The translations under genes and the position numbers were made by a program. A model generated the notes under the pieces. It was not told the DNA's origin and ran no database searches. It worked only from the letters and a program-made list of their open reading frames with translations. A DNA stretch of 64,000 nt, from NCBI RefSeq assembly GCF_963667135.1, contig NZ_OY762974.1, forward strand, positions 558,001-622,000, given 5' to 3'. The stretch is from an uncultured Macellibacteroides sp. Lineage in GTDB: Bacteria > Bacteroidota > Bacteroidia > Bacteroidales > Tannerellaceae. Positions 26,567-36,652 of the stretch are shown here, piece by piece. The stretch's first letter is position 1. Each line of letters begins with the position of its first letter.

Positions 26567-27907
26567 ATGAAAAAATTACTAATTGTCGGAGGTCTGTGCC
26601 TTCTTTTCATGCAATGCAAGAATAGCAATGACGACGATGCTATTCTTAAACCGAATGATCCAACCAAGCCCATTGAGTTAACCTCATTTTTCCCTGATTC
26701 GGGTGGAGTAGCCGAACAAGTTATCCTTAGAGGATCAAATTTTGGTATAAACGAAAACGAACTTCGGGTTTATTTCAATAAAAAGCAAGCCACTGTTATT
26801 CGTACCATTGGCGATTTGGCTTATGTTGTAGCCCCCAAATTACCTGGTGATACCTGTATTATTTCCGTCGTGTTAGGAAAAGATTCTATGCAATACAATC
26901 AGCCATTTTTTTACAAAACCAGAGTACACGTTTCCACAATTGCCGGAACTCCCTTTGCTGACGAGGCTAATGTAGACGGACCTTTAGTTGAATCACGTTT
27001 TACAAGGCCCTATTATATTGCAGTGGATCAAGAAAAAAACATTTTCGTGGGACAGTATCCTAACGGATCTTCAGGTTCACTTCACAGAGTTAGAATGATT
27101 AACGAGGAGAAAAATACGGTAACCACTTTATTGCAATATTCAACAGGTGGATATATTCTTTCCGGTACTTGTTCCCCCTCTTCAAAAACTATTTATTTTC
27201 CGCTTGATGGAAGTGCCCAGTATTACGAATTCGATCCAGAAAAGCAATGGGCTCCCAGACGTGTTACACCTATAAAGAAATCAGGAAGCGGAGATTTTGA
27301 TTTGGAAAGAAAATATTGCTTAGCTGTATGCCCGGCGGATAACATGCTTTACACAATTACTACAAAAGGTGAACTGGTTAAAATTAATCCAAAAACGCAT
27401 GAAGCAGAATTGGTAATGAAAGATATACTAACAGATAAGCTATCTTATTTACAAGCGTATCTTACATTTGATCCCAGTAACCCTAACATGCTCTATTTCG
27501 TAAATCCATCATCATTAAATCCTGCAGACGGAGTAATACCCGGTACCGATAAAATTTATCGAATTGACTTACGTAGAAATATGCTGGAGGATTATGCCGG
27601 ATCAGGTGTAAAAGGACATTTAGACGGTCCAAGCGCTTTGGCTCAGTTTAATGACCCTTGCCAAATCTGTTTCGACAAGGATGGAACACTCTATGTAGGT
27701 GATACAGACAATTGTTGTGTTCGTAAAATTTCTCGCGACGGAGTTGTATCTACAGTTGTAGGAATCCCTGGTAAAAGTGGTTATTTAGATGGCAATCCGG
27801 ACATAGCTCTCCTAAACAGATTCTGGGGCATGTATATTGATGAAGAAGGAACTCTATATATTGCCGATTACTATAATAATTGCGTCCGTAAGTTAACCAT
27901 AGAATAA
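26567..27907 (+). CDS. IPT/TIG-domain plus NHL-repeat surface lipoprotein (locus 3)
   Basis: Lipoprotein of 447 residues from ATG 26567 (MKKLLIVGG), with Cys17 after CLLFMQ. Residues about 35-120 form an IPT/TIG immunoglobulin-like domain (ELTSFFPDSGGVAEQVILRGSNFG). The remainder contains NHL/beta-propeller repeats (STIAGTPFADEANVDGPLVESRFTRPYYIAVDQEKNIFVG; FNDPCQICFDKDGTLYVGDTDNCCVRKI; GTLYIADYYNNCVRKL). Proteins of this make-up are common beside SusC/SusD pairs and are thought to bind glycan at the surface. It comes 7 bp before the second susC. The ATG at 26510 is not favoured, because it lacks a signal sequence at its N-terminus. Confidence 0.85.
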   Translation: MKKLLIVGGLCLLFMQCKNSNDDDAILKPNDPTKPIELTSFFPDSGGVAEQVILRGSNFGINENELRVYFNKKQATVIRTIGDLAYVVAPKLPGDTCIISVVLGKDSMQYNQPFFYKTRVHVSTIAGTPFADEANVDGPLVESRFTRPYYIAVDQEKNIFVGQYPNGSSGSLHRVRMINEEKNTVTTLLQYSTGGYILSGTCSPSSKTIYFPLDGSAQYYEFDPEKQWAPRRVTPIKKSGSGDFDLERKYCLAVCPADNMLYTITTKGELVKINPKTHEAELVMKDILTDKLSYLQAYLTFDPSNPNMLYFVNPSSLNPADGVIPGTDKIYRIDLRRNMLEDYAGSGVKGHLDGPSALAQFNDPCQICFDKDGTLYVGDTDNCCVRKISRDGVVSTVVGIPGKSGYLDGNPDIALLNRFWGMYIDEEGTLYIADYYNNCVRKLTIE

Positions 27908-27913
27908 TAAAGC

Positions 27914-30900
27914 ATGAAAAAGTTAAAACATACAAAAGCCATATGCTTTTTGAAAAGCCTTACAATAATTACATTGATCTTGTTCTTTTATGGTGGATCA
28001 ATTACAGCACAAGAGAGTAAACTAACTATATCCGGTATAATTCATGATGAATTTGGCGAAACAATGCCCAGTGTAAACGTATATTTGAAAGACCGCCCTG
28101 GAATGGGGATTGTTTCTGATATCGATGGGAAGTTTTCTATTTCTGCAGCAAAAAATGACATCATCATCTTTTCATTCATTGGTTATAATAATCAGGAATT
28201 CGTGGCAACAAAAAACTTCAACGATCTTGATATTAAACTAATACCATCTTCCGAAATGCTGGAAGAGACAGTAATTGTAGGGATGGGCACACAGCGTAAA
28301 GTAAGTGTGGTTGGAGCAATTGCCAGCGTAGATGTTGGAGAGTTGCAAGTTCCGGCTACATCCATGAATAATATTCTGGGAGGGCGGGTTCCAGGAGTTA
28401 TTTCCGTTCAGAACAGTGGTGAACCCGGTAAGAATATAGCTGAATTCTGGGTACGAGGTATCGGTACTTTTGGAGCAAGTAGTGGAGCTTTGGTGTTGAT
28501 TGACGGTCTTGAAGGTGTATTAAGTCAGGTTGACCCTGCCGATATCGAAAGCTTTTCTATTTTAAAGGATGCTTCGGCAACAGCCGTTTATGGTGTGCGA
28601 GGTGCAAATGGAGTAGTTTTAGTTACAACTAAGCGAGGCACGGAACAGAAATTAAAAATTACCGGCCGCGCAAACTTAACTGTTTCTTATCTGAATAAAA
28701 TGCCCCAATATCTGGATGCCTTTGATTATGCGAAGTTAGCAAATGAAGCTTCCGTTGTATCAGGTAAAAATCCCCGATATACAGACAGAGAGCTGGAGAT
28801 AATAAAATATGGGTTAGATCCGGATATGTATCCAAATGTTGACTGGCAGAAAGAGATTTTAAACAGAACATCACTACAGCAGACATATTACGTAAGTGCT
28901 CTGGGAGGAGGTAGCATTGCCCGCTATTTTATTAGTTTGGGTATGTCTAACGAATCTGCGGCATACAAACAGGATGAAACCAGTAAATATAAAAGCAACG
29001 TTGGATATAATACATACAATTATCGTTCTAACCTGGATGTTAACATTACAAAAACAACATCTGTTTACCTGGGAAACGATGGTTTTATTTCCATAAACAA
29101 CAAGCCGGGTATGGCAAATACTGACTGGCTATGGTCTTCTCAAGCAAAACTAACGCCCCTTACTGTTCCAACGCGCTATTCAAACGGTTTATTTCCAGCT
29201 TACGGGAAAGATGATCAGATTTCTCCTTATATATTGTTAAATCATACAGGAATGGCAACCGAAGAAGAGTATAAAAACATGGTTACATTAGCTGTTAACC
29301 AAAAGCTGGATTTCATTATTCCCGGTATGAAAGTGAAAATTCAGGGAGCTCTGGACAATCGTTCCTATGTTACAGAAGTCCGTTCAAAAATGATGGATCT
29401 TTATAATGCGGCAGGACGTAATGCAAAAGGAGAACTTATCATGATAAAAAAAGTAAATGCTCATGATACATGGTATAGTTCCGATGATTATCAATGGCGT
29501 AAGTATCATTTTGAAGGGAATCTGACTTACGATCATGTATTCAATGCAGATCACCGCACAAGCGGACTTCTATATTACTACATGAGTAGCGAAAAAGCGA
29601 CCAACAATACGACAAGTATGTCTGCTATTCCAAAAAAATATCAAGGGGTATCCTCCCGTTTAACTTACGGATACAAAGATACCTATATGATTGATGCCAA
29701 CTTCGGATATACTGGATCCGAGAACTTTAAAAAAGGAGAACAGTTCGGGTTCTTTCCGGCTGTTGCCTTAGGATGGATTCCTTCAAATTATGACTTTATC
29801 AAGCGGAAACTTCCTTTCATGAACTACCTAAAAATCCGGGCATCGTACGGACAGGTAGGTAATGATAGAATTTCAGACGACCGCTTTCCGTATCTTACCA
29901 TTATTAATTCGAATGCATCCGGAGGCTGGGGTGGCCAGGGATTGATAGAGAATGTGGTTGGAGCCGATAATCTTGCCTGGGAAAAATCGACAAAGGCTGA
30001 TTTAGGTGTTGAGGCCAAATTCTTAAACGAACGACTTTCTTTTGTTGTAGACATATTCAATGATAAGCGGGAAGGTATTTTTCAAAAAAGGACGCAATTA
30101 CCTAGCTATGTAGGAGCAGTATACATGCCATACAGTAATGTCGGGGCAATGAAAAGTTATGGTTCAGATGGTAATATTTCGTTCTCGCAAAAAGTAGGAA
30201 AAGATATTTCGTTTACACTTCGCGGTAATTTCACTTATTCAACGAATAAGATTTTACATTGGGAACAACCTTTTCAGAAGTACGATTATTTATCCTATAA
30301 AGGAAAACCATACAATGTTTCCAGAGGATTTATTTCATTAGGATTATTTAAAGATGATCAGGATGTAAAAAACAGTCCTGCACAATTTGGAAAACTTCGT
30401 CCGGGCGATATTAAGTACAAAGACGTTACAGGTGATGGTGTTATTACCGACGATGACCGGGTACCTCTATCCTATTCTCCAATTCCTCGTTTAATGTATG
30501 GATTCGGAGGAGAATTCACTTATAAAGACTTTACACTAGGATTATTGTTCAAAGGAACAGGAAAATCTGATTTCTTTTTAAATAATAATGGATACGGGTA
30601 CATTCCTTTCTATGGAGGTGCCTTAGGAAACGTGTTAAGCATTGCCGGAGAACAAAACAACCGTTGGACCCCGGCCTCTTATTCAGGAAATCCGGCAACA
30701 GAAAATCCGAACGCCAAATTTCCCCGTCTATCTTATGGGTACAACGAAAATAACAGTAAAACCTCCTCTTTTTGGATGGCAGACAGTCGTTATTTAAGAC
30801 TTCAGGAAGTAACTCTTAATTACAATCTCAAACATAATGCTTTGAAACAATACCTTGGAATCAGCTCTGTTGACTTACAGCTAATAGGTTACAATCTGGC

Positions 30901-31006
30901 TGTGTGGGACAAGGTTGACCTGTGGGATCCTGAATTGGCTGGATACAATGGATATGCTTATCCTATTCCCATGAGGTTTGCGTTCCAATTATATATCAAT
31001 TTTTAA
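27914..31006 (+). CDS. SusC/RagA TonB-dependent transporter without STN domain (second pair of locus 3)
   Basis: Outer-membrane transporter, 1030 residues. The signal peptide ends near SITAQES (about residue 33). The carboxypeptidase-regulatory-like domain follows at about 36-110 (GIIHDEFGETMPSVNVYLKD), then TonB box ETVIVGMGTQRKVSVVGAI, plug (ALVLIDGLEGVLSQVDPADIESFSILKDASATAVYGVRGANGVVLVTTKRG) and a barrel ending FQLYINF. It lacks the STN domain, so it cannot signal to FecR itself and is presumably driven by the operon. The start codon shows no antisense TAnnTTTG element, unlike the STN-bearing susC genes. Confidence 0.94.
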   Translation: MKKLKHTKAICFLKSLTIITLILFFYGGSITAQESKLTISGIIHDEFGETMPSVNVYLKDRPGMGIVSDIDGKFSISAAKNDIIIFSFIGYNNQEFVATKNFNDLDIKLIPSSEMLEETVIVGMGTQRKVSVVGAIASVDVGELQVPATSMNNILGGRVPGVISVQNSGEPGKNIAEFWVRGIGTFGASSGALVLIDGLEGVLSQVDPADIESFSILKDASATAVYGVRGANGVVLVTTKRGTEQKLKITGRANLTVSYLNKMPQYLDAFDYAKLANEASVVSGKNPRYTDRELEIIKYGLDPDMYPNVDWQKEILNRTSLQQTYYVSALGGGSIARYFISLGMSNESAAYKQDETSKYKSNVGYNTYNYRSNLDVNITKTTSVYLGNDGFISINNKPGMANTDWLWSSQAKLTPLTVPTRYSNGLFPAYGKDDQISPYILLNHTGMATEEEYKNMVTLAVNQKLDFIIPGMKVKIQGALDNRSYVTEVRSKMMDLYNAAGRNAKGELIMIKKVNAHDTWYSSDDYQWRKYHFEGNLTYDHVFNADHRTSGLLYYYMSSEKATNNTTSMSAIPKKYQGVSSRLTYGYKDTYMIDANFGYTGSENFKKGEQFGFFPAVALGWIPSNYDFIKRKLPFMNYLKIRASYGQVGNDRISDDRFPYLTIINSNASGGWGGQGLIENVVGADNLAWEKSTKADLGVEAKFLNERLSFVVDIFNDKREGIFQKRTQLPSYVGAVYMPYSNVGAMKSYGSDGNISFSQKVGKDISFTLRGNFTYSTNKILHWEQPFQKYDYLSYKGKPYNVSRGFISLGLFKDDQDVKNSPAQFGKLRPGDIKYKDVTGDGVITDDDRVPLSYSPIPRLMYGFGGEFTYKDFTLGLLFKGTGKSDFFLNNNGYGYIPFYGGALGNVLSIAGEQNNRWTPASYSGNPATENPNAKFPRLSYGYNENNSKTSSFWMADSRYLRLQEVTLNYNLKHNALKQYLGISSVDLQLIGYNLAVWDKVDLWDPELAGYNGYAYPIPMRFAFQLYINF

Positions 31007-31024
31007 AAATAAGGAGGTTTATCT

Positions 31025-33022
31025 ATGAAAAATATTAAATATAACTTACTGGCAATCTTTACATTCTTTGTATTGATGATGCCTTCATGCAACTATTTGG
31101 ATGTGTCCGAATATTTTGAAGACACCTTGCATGTCGATTCTGTATTTCAGAAAAAAGTGTATCTCGAAAAGTTCCTTTGGGGAGCGGCGGCTTTATTGCC
31201 TGATGAAGGTAATATCTTTACAAACTCCTACTACCCGGCCGTTTTGGGAAGTGATGAATCCTTCACTATGTGGGAAAGCAGTTATAATAGTCAACGGTTT
31301 CCTATCAATGAAATTACAGCCGATAATTTAGGATCCATGAATATCTGGCCCAACATGTACATAATCATTCGTAAAGCGAACACAATCTTAAGCAGGATAA
31401 ATGAATGTCCGGATATGAATGCACAGGAAAAAAGAGAAATAGTTGGATATACTCATTTTCTAAGAGGTTATGCTTATTACTTTCTCGTACTAAATTATGG
31501 ACCTTGTATCTTAGTTGGCGACCAAATAATTGATACAAGTTTAGATTCGGATGCATATGCTACAGAAAGAGCCACCTACGACGAATGTGTAGAATATGCT
31601 TGCAAAGAATTAGAAACTGCAGCCGAATACATTCCTGCAACTGTACCCATAAATCTATTTGGTCGCCCTACCAAAGGAGCTGCCTATGGATTAATTGCCA
31701 GATTAAGGGTATATGCAGCCAGCCCTCTTTACAACGGGGGGAAAGCAGCTAAAACATACTTTTCTAATTTCAAACGTAAATCTGATCAGGTGCACTATAT
31801 CTCGCAGACATATGACGAGAAAAAATGGGCTGTTGCAGCTGCAGCATGTAAGCGTATTATAGATATGGGAACTTATAAATTACACACGGTTGAAGCGTCT
31901 TTTGACACTCCGGCTTTACCAAAAAATATAACTTCCGATCCTCATTACTATAGCACTTTCCCGGATGGGGCTTCAGGAATTGACCCACTAAGATCTTATG
32001 CAGAAATGTTCAACGGAGAAGCTATTTCGTTTAAAAATGAAGAGATAATTTTTGGAAGATACTCCAATTCAGTAAAAAATGCCACTCAAAATGCATTTCC
32101 ATCCGCTTTTGGAGGTTGGAACGGATTTTGTCTTCCTCAGCATGTAATTGATGCATACCGGATGGCTGATGGGAAAACAATTAATGAATCCAGCAACGAA
32201 TATCCCTATAATGAAGATGGCTTTACGGAAAAGGCATCCGCTTTTTCCGGATATGAATTACGGGCAAACGTAAGCAAGATGTATGCCAACAGAGAAATGC
32301 GCTTTTACGCCTGCGTGGGCTTCAGCGGATGTTTGTGGCCAATGAGATCGACTACAGAAACAGGTAAATACCTGCAAGAGGTTCGATACGGTTTGGATCA
32401 GAATAGCGGTAAGAGTGCTGCAACCGAAGGGGATGCTAAAAACTATCCGATAACTGGTTATGTAATCAAAAAGTATATTCATGGAGATGATGCATGGAAA
32501 GGTTCAAACGGATCAGTCCTGGACAAACCCTTCATTATGGTACGTTATGCAGATATTCTGTTAATGTATGCTGAATGTCTGAACAACCTTACTCAATCTC
32601 ACACCATTACAGACGCCCAGGGAAATAGCCAGACTTTCGTCCGTGATGCAAAACAAATTGCCAATGCATTTAATCAGGTACGTTACCGCGCCGGACTTCC
32701 CGGATTAACCGAGAATGAAATTTCTTCGCAAGATAACTTCTTTGAAGCTTTAAAAACTGAACGTATGGTTGAATTCCTGCACGAAGGTCTTCGTTATTAT
32801 GATGTTCGCAGATGGGGTATAGTTGCTGAGGTTGAATCTAAACCAATCATGGGTATGGATACTGATAAACCGGAAAGAAGCGGCTATTATAACAGGGTAA
32901 TATGTAACTATATAACTGTAAGAAACAGAGTCTTTCTACCCAAAATGGTTTTATTACCTATTGAAAGACAAGAGATAAAACGCGTACCGACTTTGGATCA
33001 GAATCCTGGCTGGGAAAATTAA
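31025..33022 (+). CDS. SusD/RagB-family outer-membrane lipoprotein (second pair of locus 3)
   Basis: Glycan-binding lipoprotein of 665 residues, on the long side for the family. Its signal ends at Cys22 (MMPSC) followed by NYLDVSEYFEDTLHVDSVF. Family marks include HFLRGYAYYFLVLNYGPCILVGD near residue 145, PTKGAAYGLIARLRVYAASPLYNGG near 215 (a TPR-like helix pair), MVRYADILLMYAECLNN near 500, ERMVEFLHEGLRYYDVRRWG near 575, and the ending LDQNPGWEN. A purine-rich AAGGAGG lies 8 bp before the start, an unusually good ribosome-binding site for this phylum. Confidence 0.93.
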   Translation: MKNIKYNLLAIFTFFVLMMPSCNYLDVSEYFEDTLHVDSVFQKKVYLEKFLWGAAALLPDEGNIFTNSYYPAVLGSDESFTMWESSYNSQRFPINEITADNLGSMNIWPNMYIIIRKANTILSRINECPDMNAQEKREIVGYTHFLRGYAYYFLVLNYGPCILVGDQIIDTSLDSDAYATERATYDECVEYACKELETAAEYIPATVPINLFGRPTKGAAYGLIARLRVYAASPLYNGGKAAKTYFSNFKRKSDQVHYISQTYDEKKWAVAAAACKRIIDMGTYKLHTVEASFDTPALPKNITSDPHYYSTFPDGASGIDPLRSYAEMFNGEAISFKNEEIIFGRYSNSVKNATQNAFPSAFGGWNGFCLPQHVIDAYRMADGKTINESSNEYPYNEDGFTEKASAFSGYELRANVSKMYANREMRFYACVGFSGCLWPMRSTTETGKYLQEVRYGLDQNSGKSAATEGDAKNYPITGYVIKKYIHGDDAWKGSNGSVLDKPFIMVRYADILLMYAECLNNLTQSHTITDAQGNSQTFVRDAKQIANAFNQVRYRAGLPGLTENEISSQDNFFEALKTERMVEFLHEGLRYYDVRRWGIVAEVESKPIMGMDTDKPERSGYYNRVICNYITVRNRVFLPKMVLLPIERQEIKRVPTLDQNPGWEN

Positions 33023-33045
33023 TATTCAATTAAAATTAAAACAAA

Positions 33046-33927
33046 ATGAAATTAATAGTAAAATACATACTCACAGGGATGTTCATTTGTATATTTTCAT
33101 CCTGCGAAGAAAATTTGTTAGATCAGGAACAATATCAGAAAAAAATCTACTTATTAAGTTCTGACAATAATATATTCAAATATTCTCATGCTCTTAATGA
33201 TTCTATTACCAAGGGATTCATAACAGTTGGTAGTGGAGGAACAATTCCATTAAATAAAGATGTGACCGTAATTCTTGAGCTTGATACAAGTTCTTTTAGC
33301 GAATACAATCGCCGTAATTTTGACATTGAATACGACAAGTATGCCAAGCTACTGGAGCCATCAAGGTATGTTCTTCCTTCACACGAGATTGTTTTACGTG
33401 CCGGAGAAATAGATGCGACCACATTTTTCCCTATTGAAATAGATGCGAACGGACTTTCTCCGGATTCTACTTATATGGTTCCGTTTAAGATTAAATCAAC
33501 ATCAGATTATGAAGTAAATCCCGAAAAAGCAAGTGTACTTTATCAGATTGAGCTAAAAAACAAGTATACTGAATCCGGAATGAACACTTATTCTATGAAA
33601 GGGACCAAACAACCGGAAGGAGGTAGCCTCTCGGCAATAACCACAACTAAGGTGATGGCTCCTCTGGCCAAAAACAAGGTTCGTATTTTTCCGGAAAACT
33701 TTTTAGTAAGCAGCAAACTAAAAGATATTGAGGATAAAACAATCACAATTACTGTCAACAACGACAATACGTTACGTCTTAAACCTTTCAAACATGTAAT
33801 GCTTGAACAGTTAGAAGGAAACCGTTACATTGAGAATGAGGAAACTTTTTATCTGAATTACCGCTACAAGCTGGCATCGGATGAAAAATGGATCACTGTA
33901 ACTGAAACTTTGAAGCGTATTAAATAG
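33046..33927 (+). CDS. DUF1735-domain surface lipoprotein (locus 3)
   Basis: Lipoprotein of 293 residues with Cys20 (IFSSC). Residues about 30-170 fit the DUF1735 pattern (KKIYLLSSDNNIFKY, VTVILELDTSSFSEYNRRN, PSRYVLPSHEIVLRAGE, STYMVPFKIKSTSDYEVNPEKASVLYQIELKN), an immunoglobulin-like fold frequent in proteins encoded after SusC/SusD. The C-terminal 120 residues are a separate beta-rich domain resembling DUF4361. It is most likely a surface glycan-binding protein. No catalytic motif is seen. Confidence 0.8.
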   Translation: MKLIVKYILTGMFICIFSSCEENLLDQEQYQKKIYLLSSDNNIFKYSHALNDSITKGFITVGSGGTIPLNKDVTVILELDTSSFSEYNRRNFDIEYDKYAKLLEPSRYVLPSHEIVLRAGEIDATTFFPIEIDANGLSPDSTYMVPFKIKSTSDYEVNPEKASVLYQIELKNKYTESGMNTYSMKGTKQPEGGSLSAITTTKVMAPLAKNKVRIFPENFLVSSKLKDIEDKTITITVNNDNTLRLKPFKHVMLEQLEGNRYIENEETFYLNYRYKLASDEKWITVTETLKRIK

Positions 33928-33959
33928 ATTGAAGTAATACAATTAATACATAAAACAAT

Positions 33960-35360
33960 ATGAAATTAAAATATGCATTAGGGTCTATGCTGCTTTCATT
34001 TATTTTTGCCTGCAGCAATGATTCCGAGGAATTGATCCAATCTCAGCTATTTGGCTTATCTGAAACTGCTATGGATTTTCAAAGTGCTGCCGGTAAAAAA
34101 TCAGTTGCCGTACTTGGAGCAGAAGGCGAGGTAACAGCATCCGTCGTATCCGCAAATTCTGAATGGTGTAAAGTAGAAATAAAGAAAGGAAACGCTCTTG
34201 ATTCCATACAGGTTACTGTTGAAGAAAATTTAAAAGCGAAAAGTCGTACTGCAACCGTAAATATAAATCAAGGGGAGCATCAACGGCAGTTTCTTGTCCG
34301 TCAGTCTCAGAAATTTTTCAATTCAATTTCTAAAGTTTTGAATCTATCGGCTGCAAAAGGTCCTGGTCAGGTTCGATTAACATGGACAGAACCAGTGGAA
34401 GATAACTTTAATCACGTAAAAGTATCCGCTTACAATTCCGGCGGCGATTTACATTCCTCCGTAGTAGTTGCAAAAGGGGTAACTGAACATGTGATTTCCG
34501 GACTACTTTCCTCGGCCGGTGAATATTCTTTTGAAGTGCAGTCGTTCGATCTTGAAAATGAAGCAGGAGAAATTGCTTCAATAAAAAGTAGTGCCGGTAA
34601 AAATGTAGCATTCCGTTTTAAAGAAGTGCCACTTCCAAAATGGGTTGGATATTATTTCAAAAGCAGCGAACGTATTACTTCAACGCTTCAGATAGGTAGT
34701 AACGAATTTAATCAGGGAGAAGAAGTTACCATCTCTTTTGATGTTGACAAATCAATCATGGATGAATATAATCAAAGTCATGGAGACGCACTGGAACTGA
34801 TGCCCGAGAATGCTTATTCTTTATCTGGTATTCTTTATACAAGCACCAAAGAGTATCAAAACATGTCTTTAAGCATTAATACCTCATCACTGAAAGACAG
34901 ACATTCATACGCAATTCCTGTGAAAATTAAATCTGTTTCCTCTAATTTGATTGACGAAACATTTAGTACAGCTTTATTGATTTACCGTGTTGACGATTTG
35001 TCCGGATGGTATACCGTTGAACGTCTTTCTAAATGCGGAGAACCAGAAAGTGCCTATCCGGATGGAAAACGCAGATACATCAGAAGAACCGGAGAATATA
35101 CCTGGGAAACCGGATATCTATTCAGAGAGTATGCAAACAGTGAAGAATCTGAACAAACAGGTATTACAGGTTCTGTTCAATACATTTCGATCAATCCATC
35201 AACTAAACAATTGCATATTCAGCAGGGGTCTTATGGAACCAATGAAGATTTGAATAGTTTCAATGCGGAATCGAATGAATTGATTATTGACTATGAGTAT
35301 TCTGAATGGGCTGGATGGTGGACAAACGAAAGAATGTACAACCGGGGATTCGCTAAATAA
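33960..35360 (+). CDS. BACON / fibronectin-like / DUF1735 surface lipoprotein (locus 3)
   Basis: Lipoprotein of 466 residues with Cys18 (IFAC). Three beta-sandwich modules can be read. About 35-120 resembles a BACON domain (VTASVVSANSEWCKVEIKKG, SRTATVNINQGEHQRQFLVRQ). About 125-220 is fibronectin-III-like (GPGQVRLTWTEPVEDNFNHVKV, GEYSFEVQSFD). About 230-345 is DUF1735-like (TLQIGSNEFNQGEEVTISFDVDKSIMDEYN, SYAIPVKIKSVSSNLIDETFSTALLIYRV). A C-terminal segment of about 115 residues rich in aromatic residues (YTWETGYLFREY, SEWAGWWTNERMYNRG) is unassigned. A surface glycan-binding role is likely. It follows the DUF1735 gene by 32 bp. Confidence 0.8.
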   Translation: MKLKYALGSMLLSFIFACSNDSEELIQSQLFGLSETAMDFQSAAGKKSVAVLGAEGEVTASVVSANSEWCKVEIKKGNALDSIQVTVEENLKAKSRTATVNINQGEHQRQFLVRQSQKFFNSISKVLNLSAAKGPGQVRLTWTEPVEDNFNHVKVSAYNSGGDLHSSVVVAKGVTEHVISGLLSSAGEYSFEVQSFDLENEAGEIASIKSSAGKNVAFRFKEVPLPKWVGYYFKSSERITSTLQIGSNEFNQGEEVTISFDVDKSIMDEYNQSHGDALELMPENAYSLSGILYTSTKEYQNMSLSINTSSLKDRHSYAIPVKIKSVSSNLIDETFSTALLIYRVDDLSGWYTVERLSKCGEPESAYPDGKRRYIRRTGEYTWETGYLFREYANSEESEQTGITGSVQYISINPSTKQLHIQQGSYGTNEDLNSFNAESNELIIDYEYSEWAGWWTNERMYNRGFAK

Positions 35361-35391
35361 ATTAATATTTATAAACTAGTAAAAAAATAGA

Positions 35392-36633
35392 ATGAAAGGC
35401 ATTAAATTATTCCTGTTTATCTTATTGATCGGAAGTTGTTTTATATCCGAGATTCAAGCAAAAAAACGGAAAACCGTATTCATAATTGCTGATGGTATCC
35501 CGGCTGATGTTATAGAAAGAGTACAAACACCGGTAGTAGACGAAATTGCTACTGCCGGTGCATACCGCAGGGCCTATATGGGAGGCGAAGTAGGGGGACC
35601 AACACAAACGCCCACCATATCCGCAGTCTGTTATAACAGTCTTTTAACATCTACATGGGCCAACAAACACAATGTTTGGGATAACAGTGTTGATAACCCG
35701 AATTACAACTATTGGTCTATTTTCCGAATTGCCGAAAGTCAAAAAAAGGATGTAAAGACTGCTATATTTTCTTCTTGGCTCGACAATCGTACCAAATTAG
35801 TTGGAGAAAGTAAAACTGCGACTGGAAATTTAAAAATAGACTATGTATTAGATGGTCTGGAACTTGACACAAAAACATATCCGGAAGAAAGCCATTCATT
35901 ACAGATTCATAAAATTGACGAGAAAATATCGGAAGAAGCTGCCAATTGTATCAAAAATGATGCTCCGGATGTAATGTGGATATATCTCTGGTTTATGGAT
36001 TGTGCCGGTCATGAATTTGGTGACAGTCCGTTTTTCGACAAATATACTGAATTGACCGATAAACAGATTGGACGTATTTGGGAAGCAGTTAAATATCGGG
36101 AAAAAGCTTTTGATGAAGAATGGATGGTTATGGTTACTACAGATCATGGACGAAGTGCTACAGATGGAAAGGGACACGGAGGACAAAGCCCAAGGGAACG
36201 GACTACCTGGATATCTACAAACGTAAAACCAAATGAATATTTTAAGAATAAACAGCCGGGCATTGTTGATATTGTTCCATCTATTTGCCGTTTTATGAAT
36301 TTCTCAATCCCCAAAGATGTGCAATTTGAACAAGAAGGCACTCCATTTATTGGAAAAATTGACATCTCGAATGTAAAAGCTGAAAAGAAAAACAACCAGA
36401 TTGTCATTACATGGAATAACTATGATAACTCTCCAGTCGAAATTTACTTATCCACTACCAATAATTTTAAAGAAGGGAAATCTGATGAATGGATCAAAGT
36501 GGGAAAAGTTAAAGCAAGTCAAAAAAGATTTGTTTTTGATTCATCCGGCATCAATGCTCCTCTTTGTAAATTTAGTGTGAGAAGTAAAAATAATATGCTT
36601 CCGGTTTGGGTGTATCTAAAAGAAACTTATTAG
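35392..36633 (+). CDS. Exported alkaline-phosphatase-superfamily phosphodiesterase (NPP-like) (locus 3)
   Basis: Predicted nucleotide pyrophosphatase/phosphodiesterase-type enzyme of 413 residues with an N-terminal signal peptide (ending about residue 23). Metal-site and nucleophile motifs: IIADGIP (Asp34), GGPTQTPTISA (candidate nucleophile Thr73), MDCAGHEFG (Asp/His) and TTDHGRS with GHGG (Asp, His). The last 80 residues form a fibronectin-like tail (NVKAEKKNNQIVITWNNYDNSPVEIYLSTT). A Thr/Ser nucleophile and no Cys/Ser-x-Pro-x-Arg site distinguish it from sulfatases. In a glycan locus it probably removes a phosphodiester-linked group. Substrate not determined. Confidence 0.82.
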   Translation: MKGIKLFLFILLIGSCFISEIQAKKRKTVFIIADGIPADVIERVQTPVVDEIATAGAYRRAYMGGEVGGPTQTPTISAVCYNSLLTSTWANKHNVWDNSVDNPNYNYWSIFRIAESQKKDVKTAIFSSWLDNRTKLVGESKTATGNLKIDYVLDGLELDTKTYPEESHSLQIHKIDEKISEEAANCIKNDAPDVMWIYLWFMDCAGHEFGDSPFFDKYTELTDKQIGRIWEAVKYREKAFDEEWMVMVTTDHGRSATDGKGHGGQSPRERTTWISTNVKPNEYFKNKQPGIVDIVPSICRFMNFSIPKDVQFEQEGTPFIGKIDISNVKAEKKNNQIVITWNNYDNSPVEIYLSTTNNFKEGKSDEWIKVGKVKASQKRFVFDSSGINAPLCKFSVRSKNNMLPVWVYLKETY

Positions 36634-36652
36634 TACAAAGAAAAACAATACG

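Noticed and set aside
35392..36633. Sulfatase
   Set aside because: Same superfamily, but there is no Cys/Ser-x-Pro/Ala-x-Arg site; the nucleophile region GGPTQTPT fits a phosphodiesterase with Thr.
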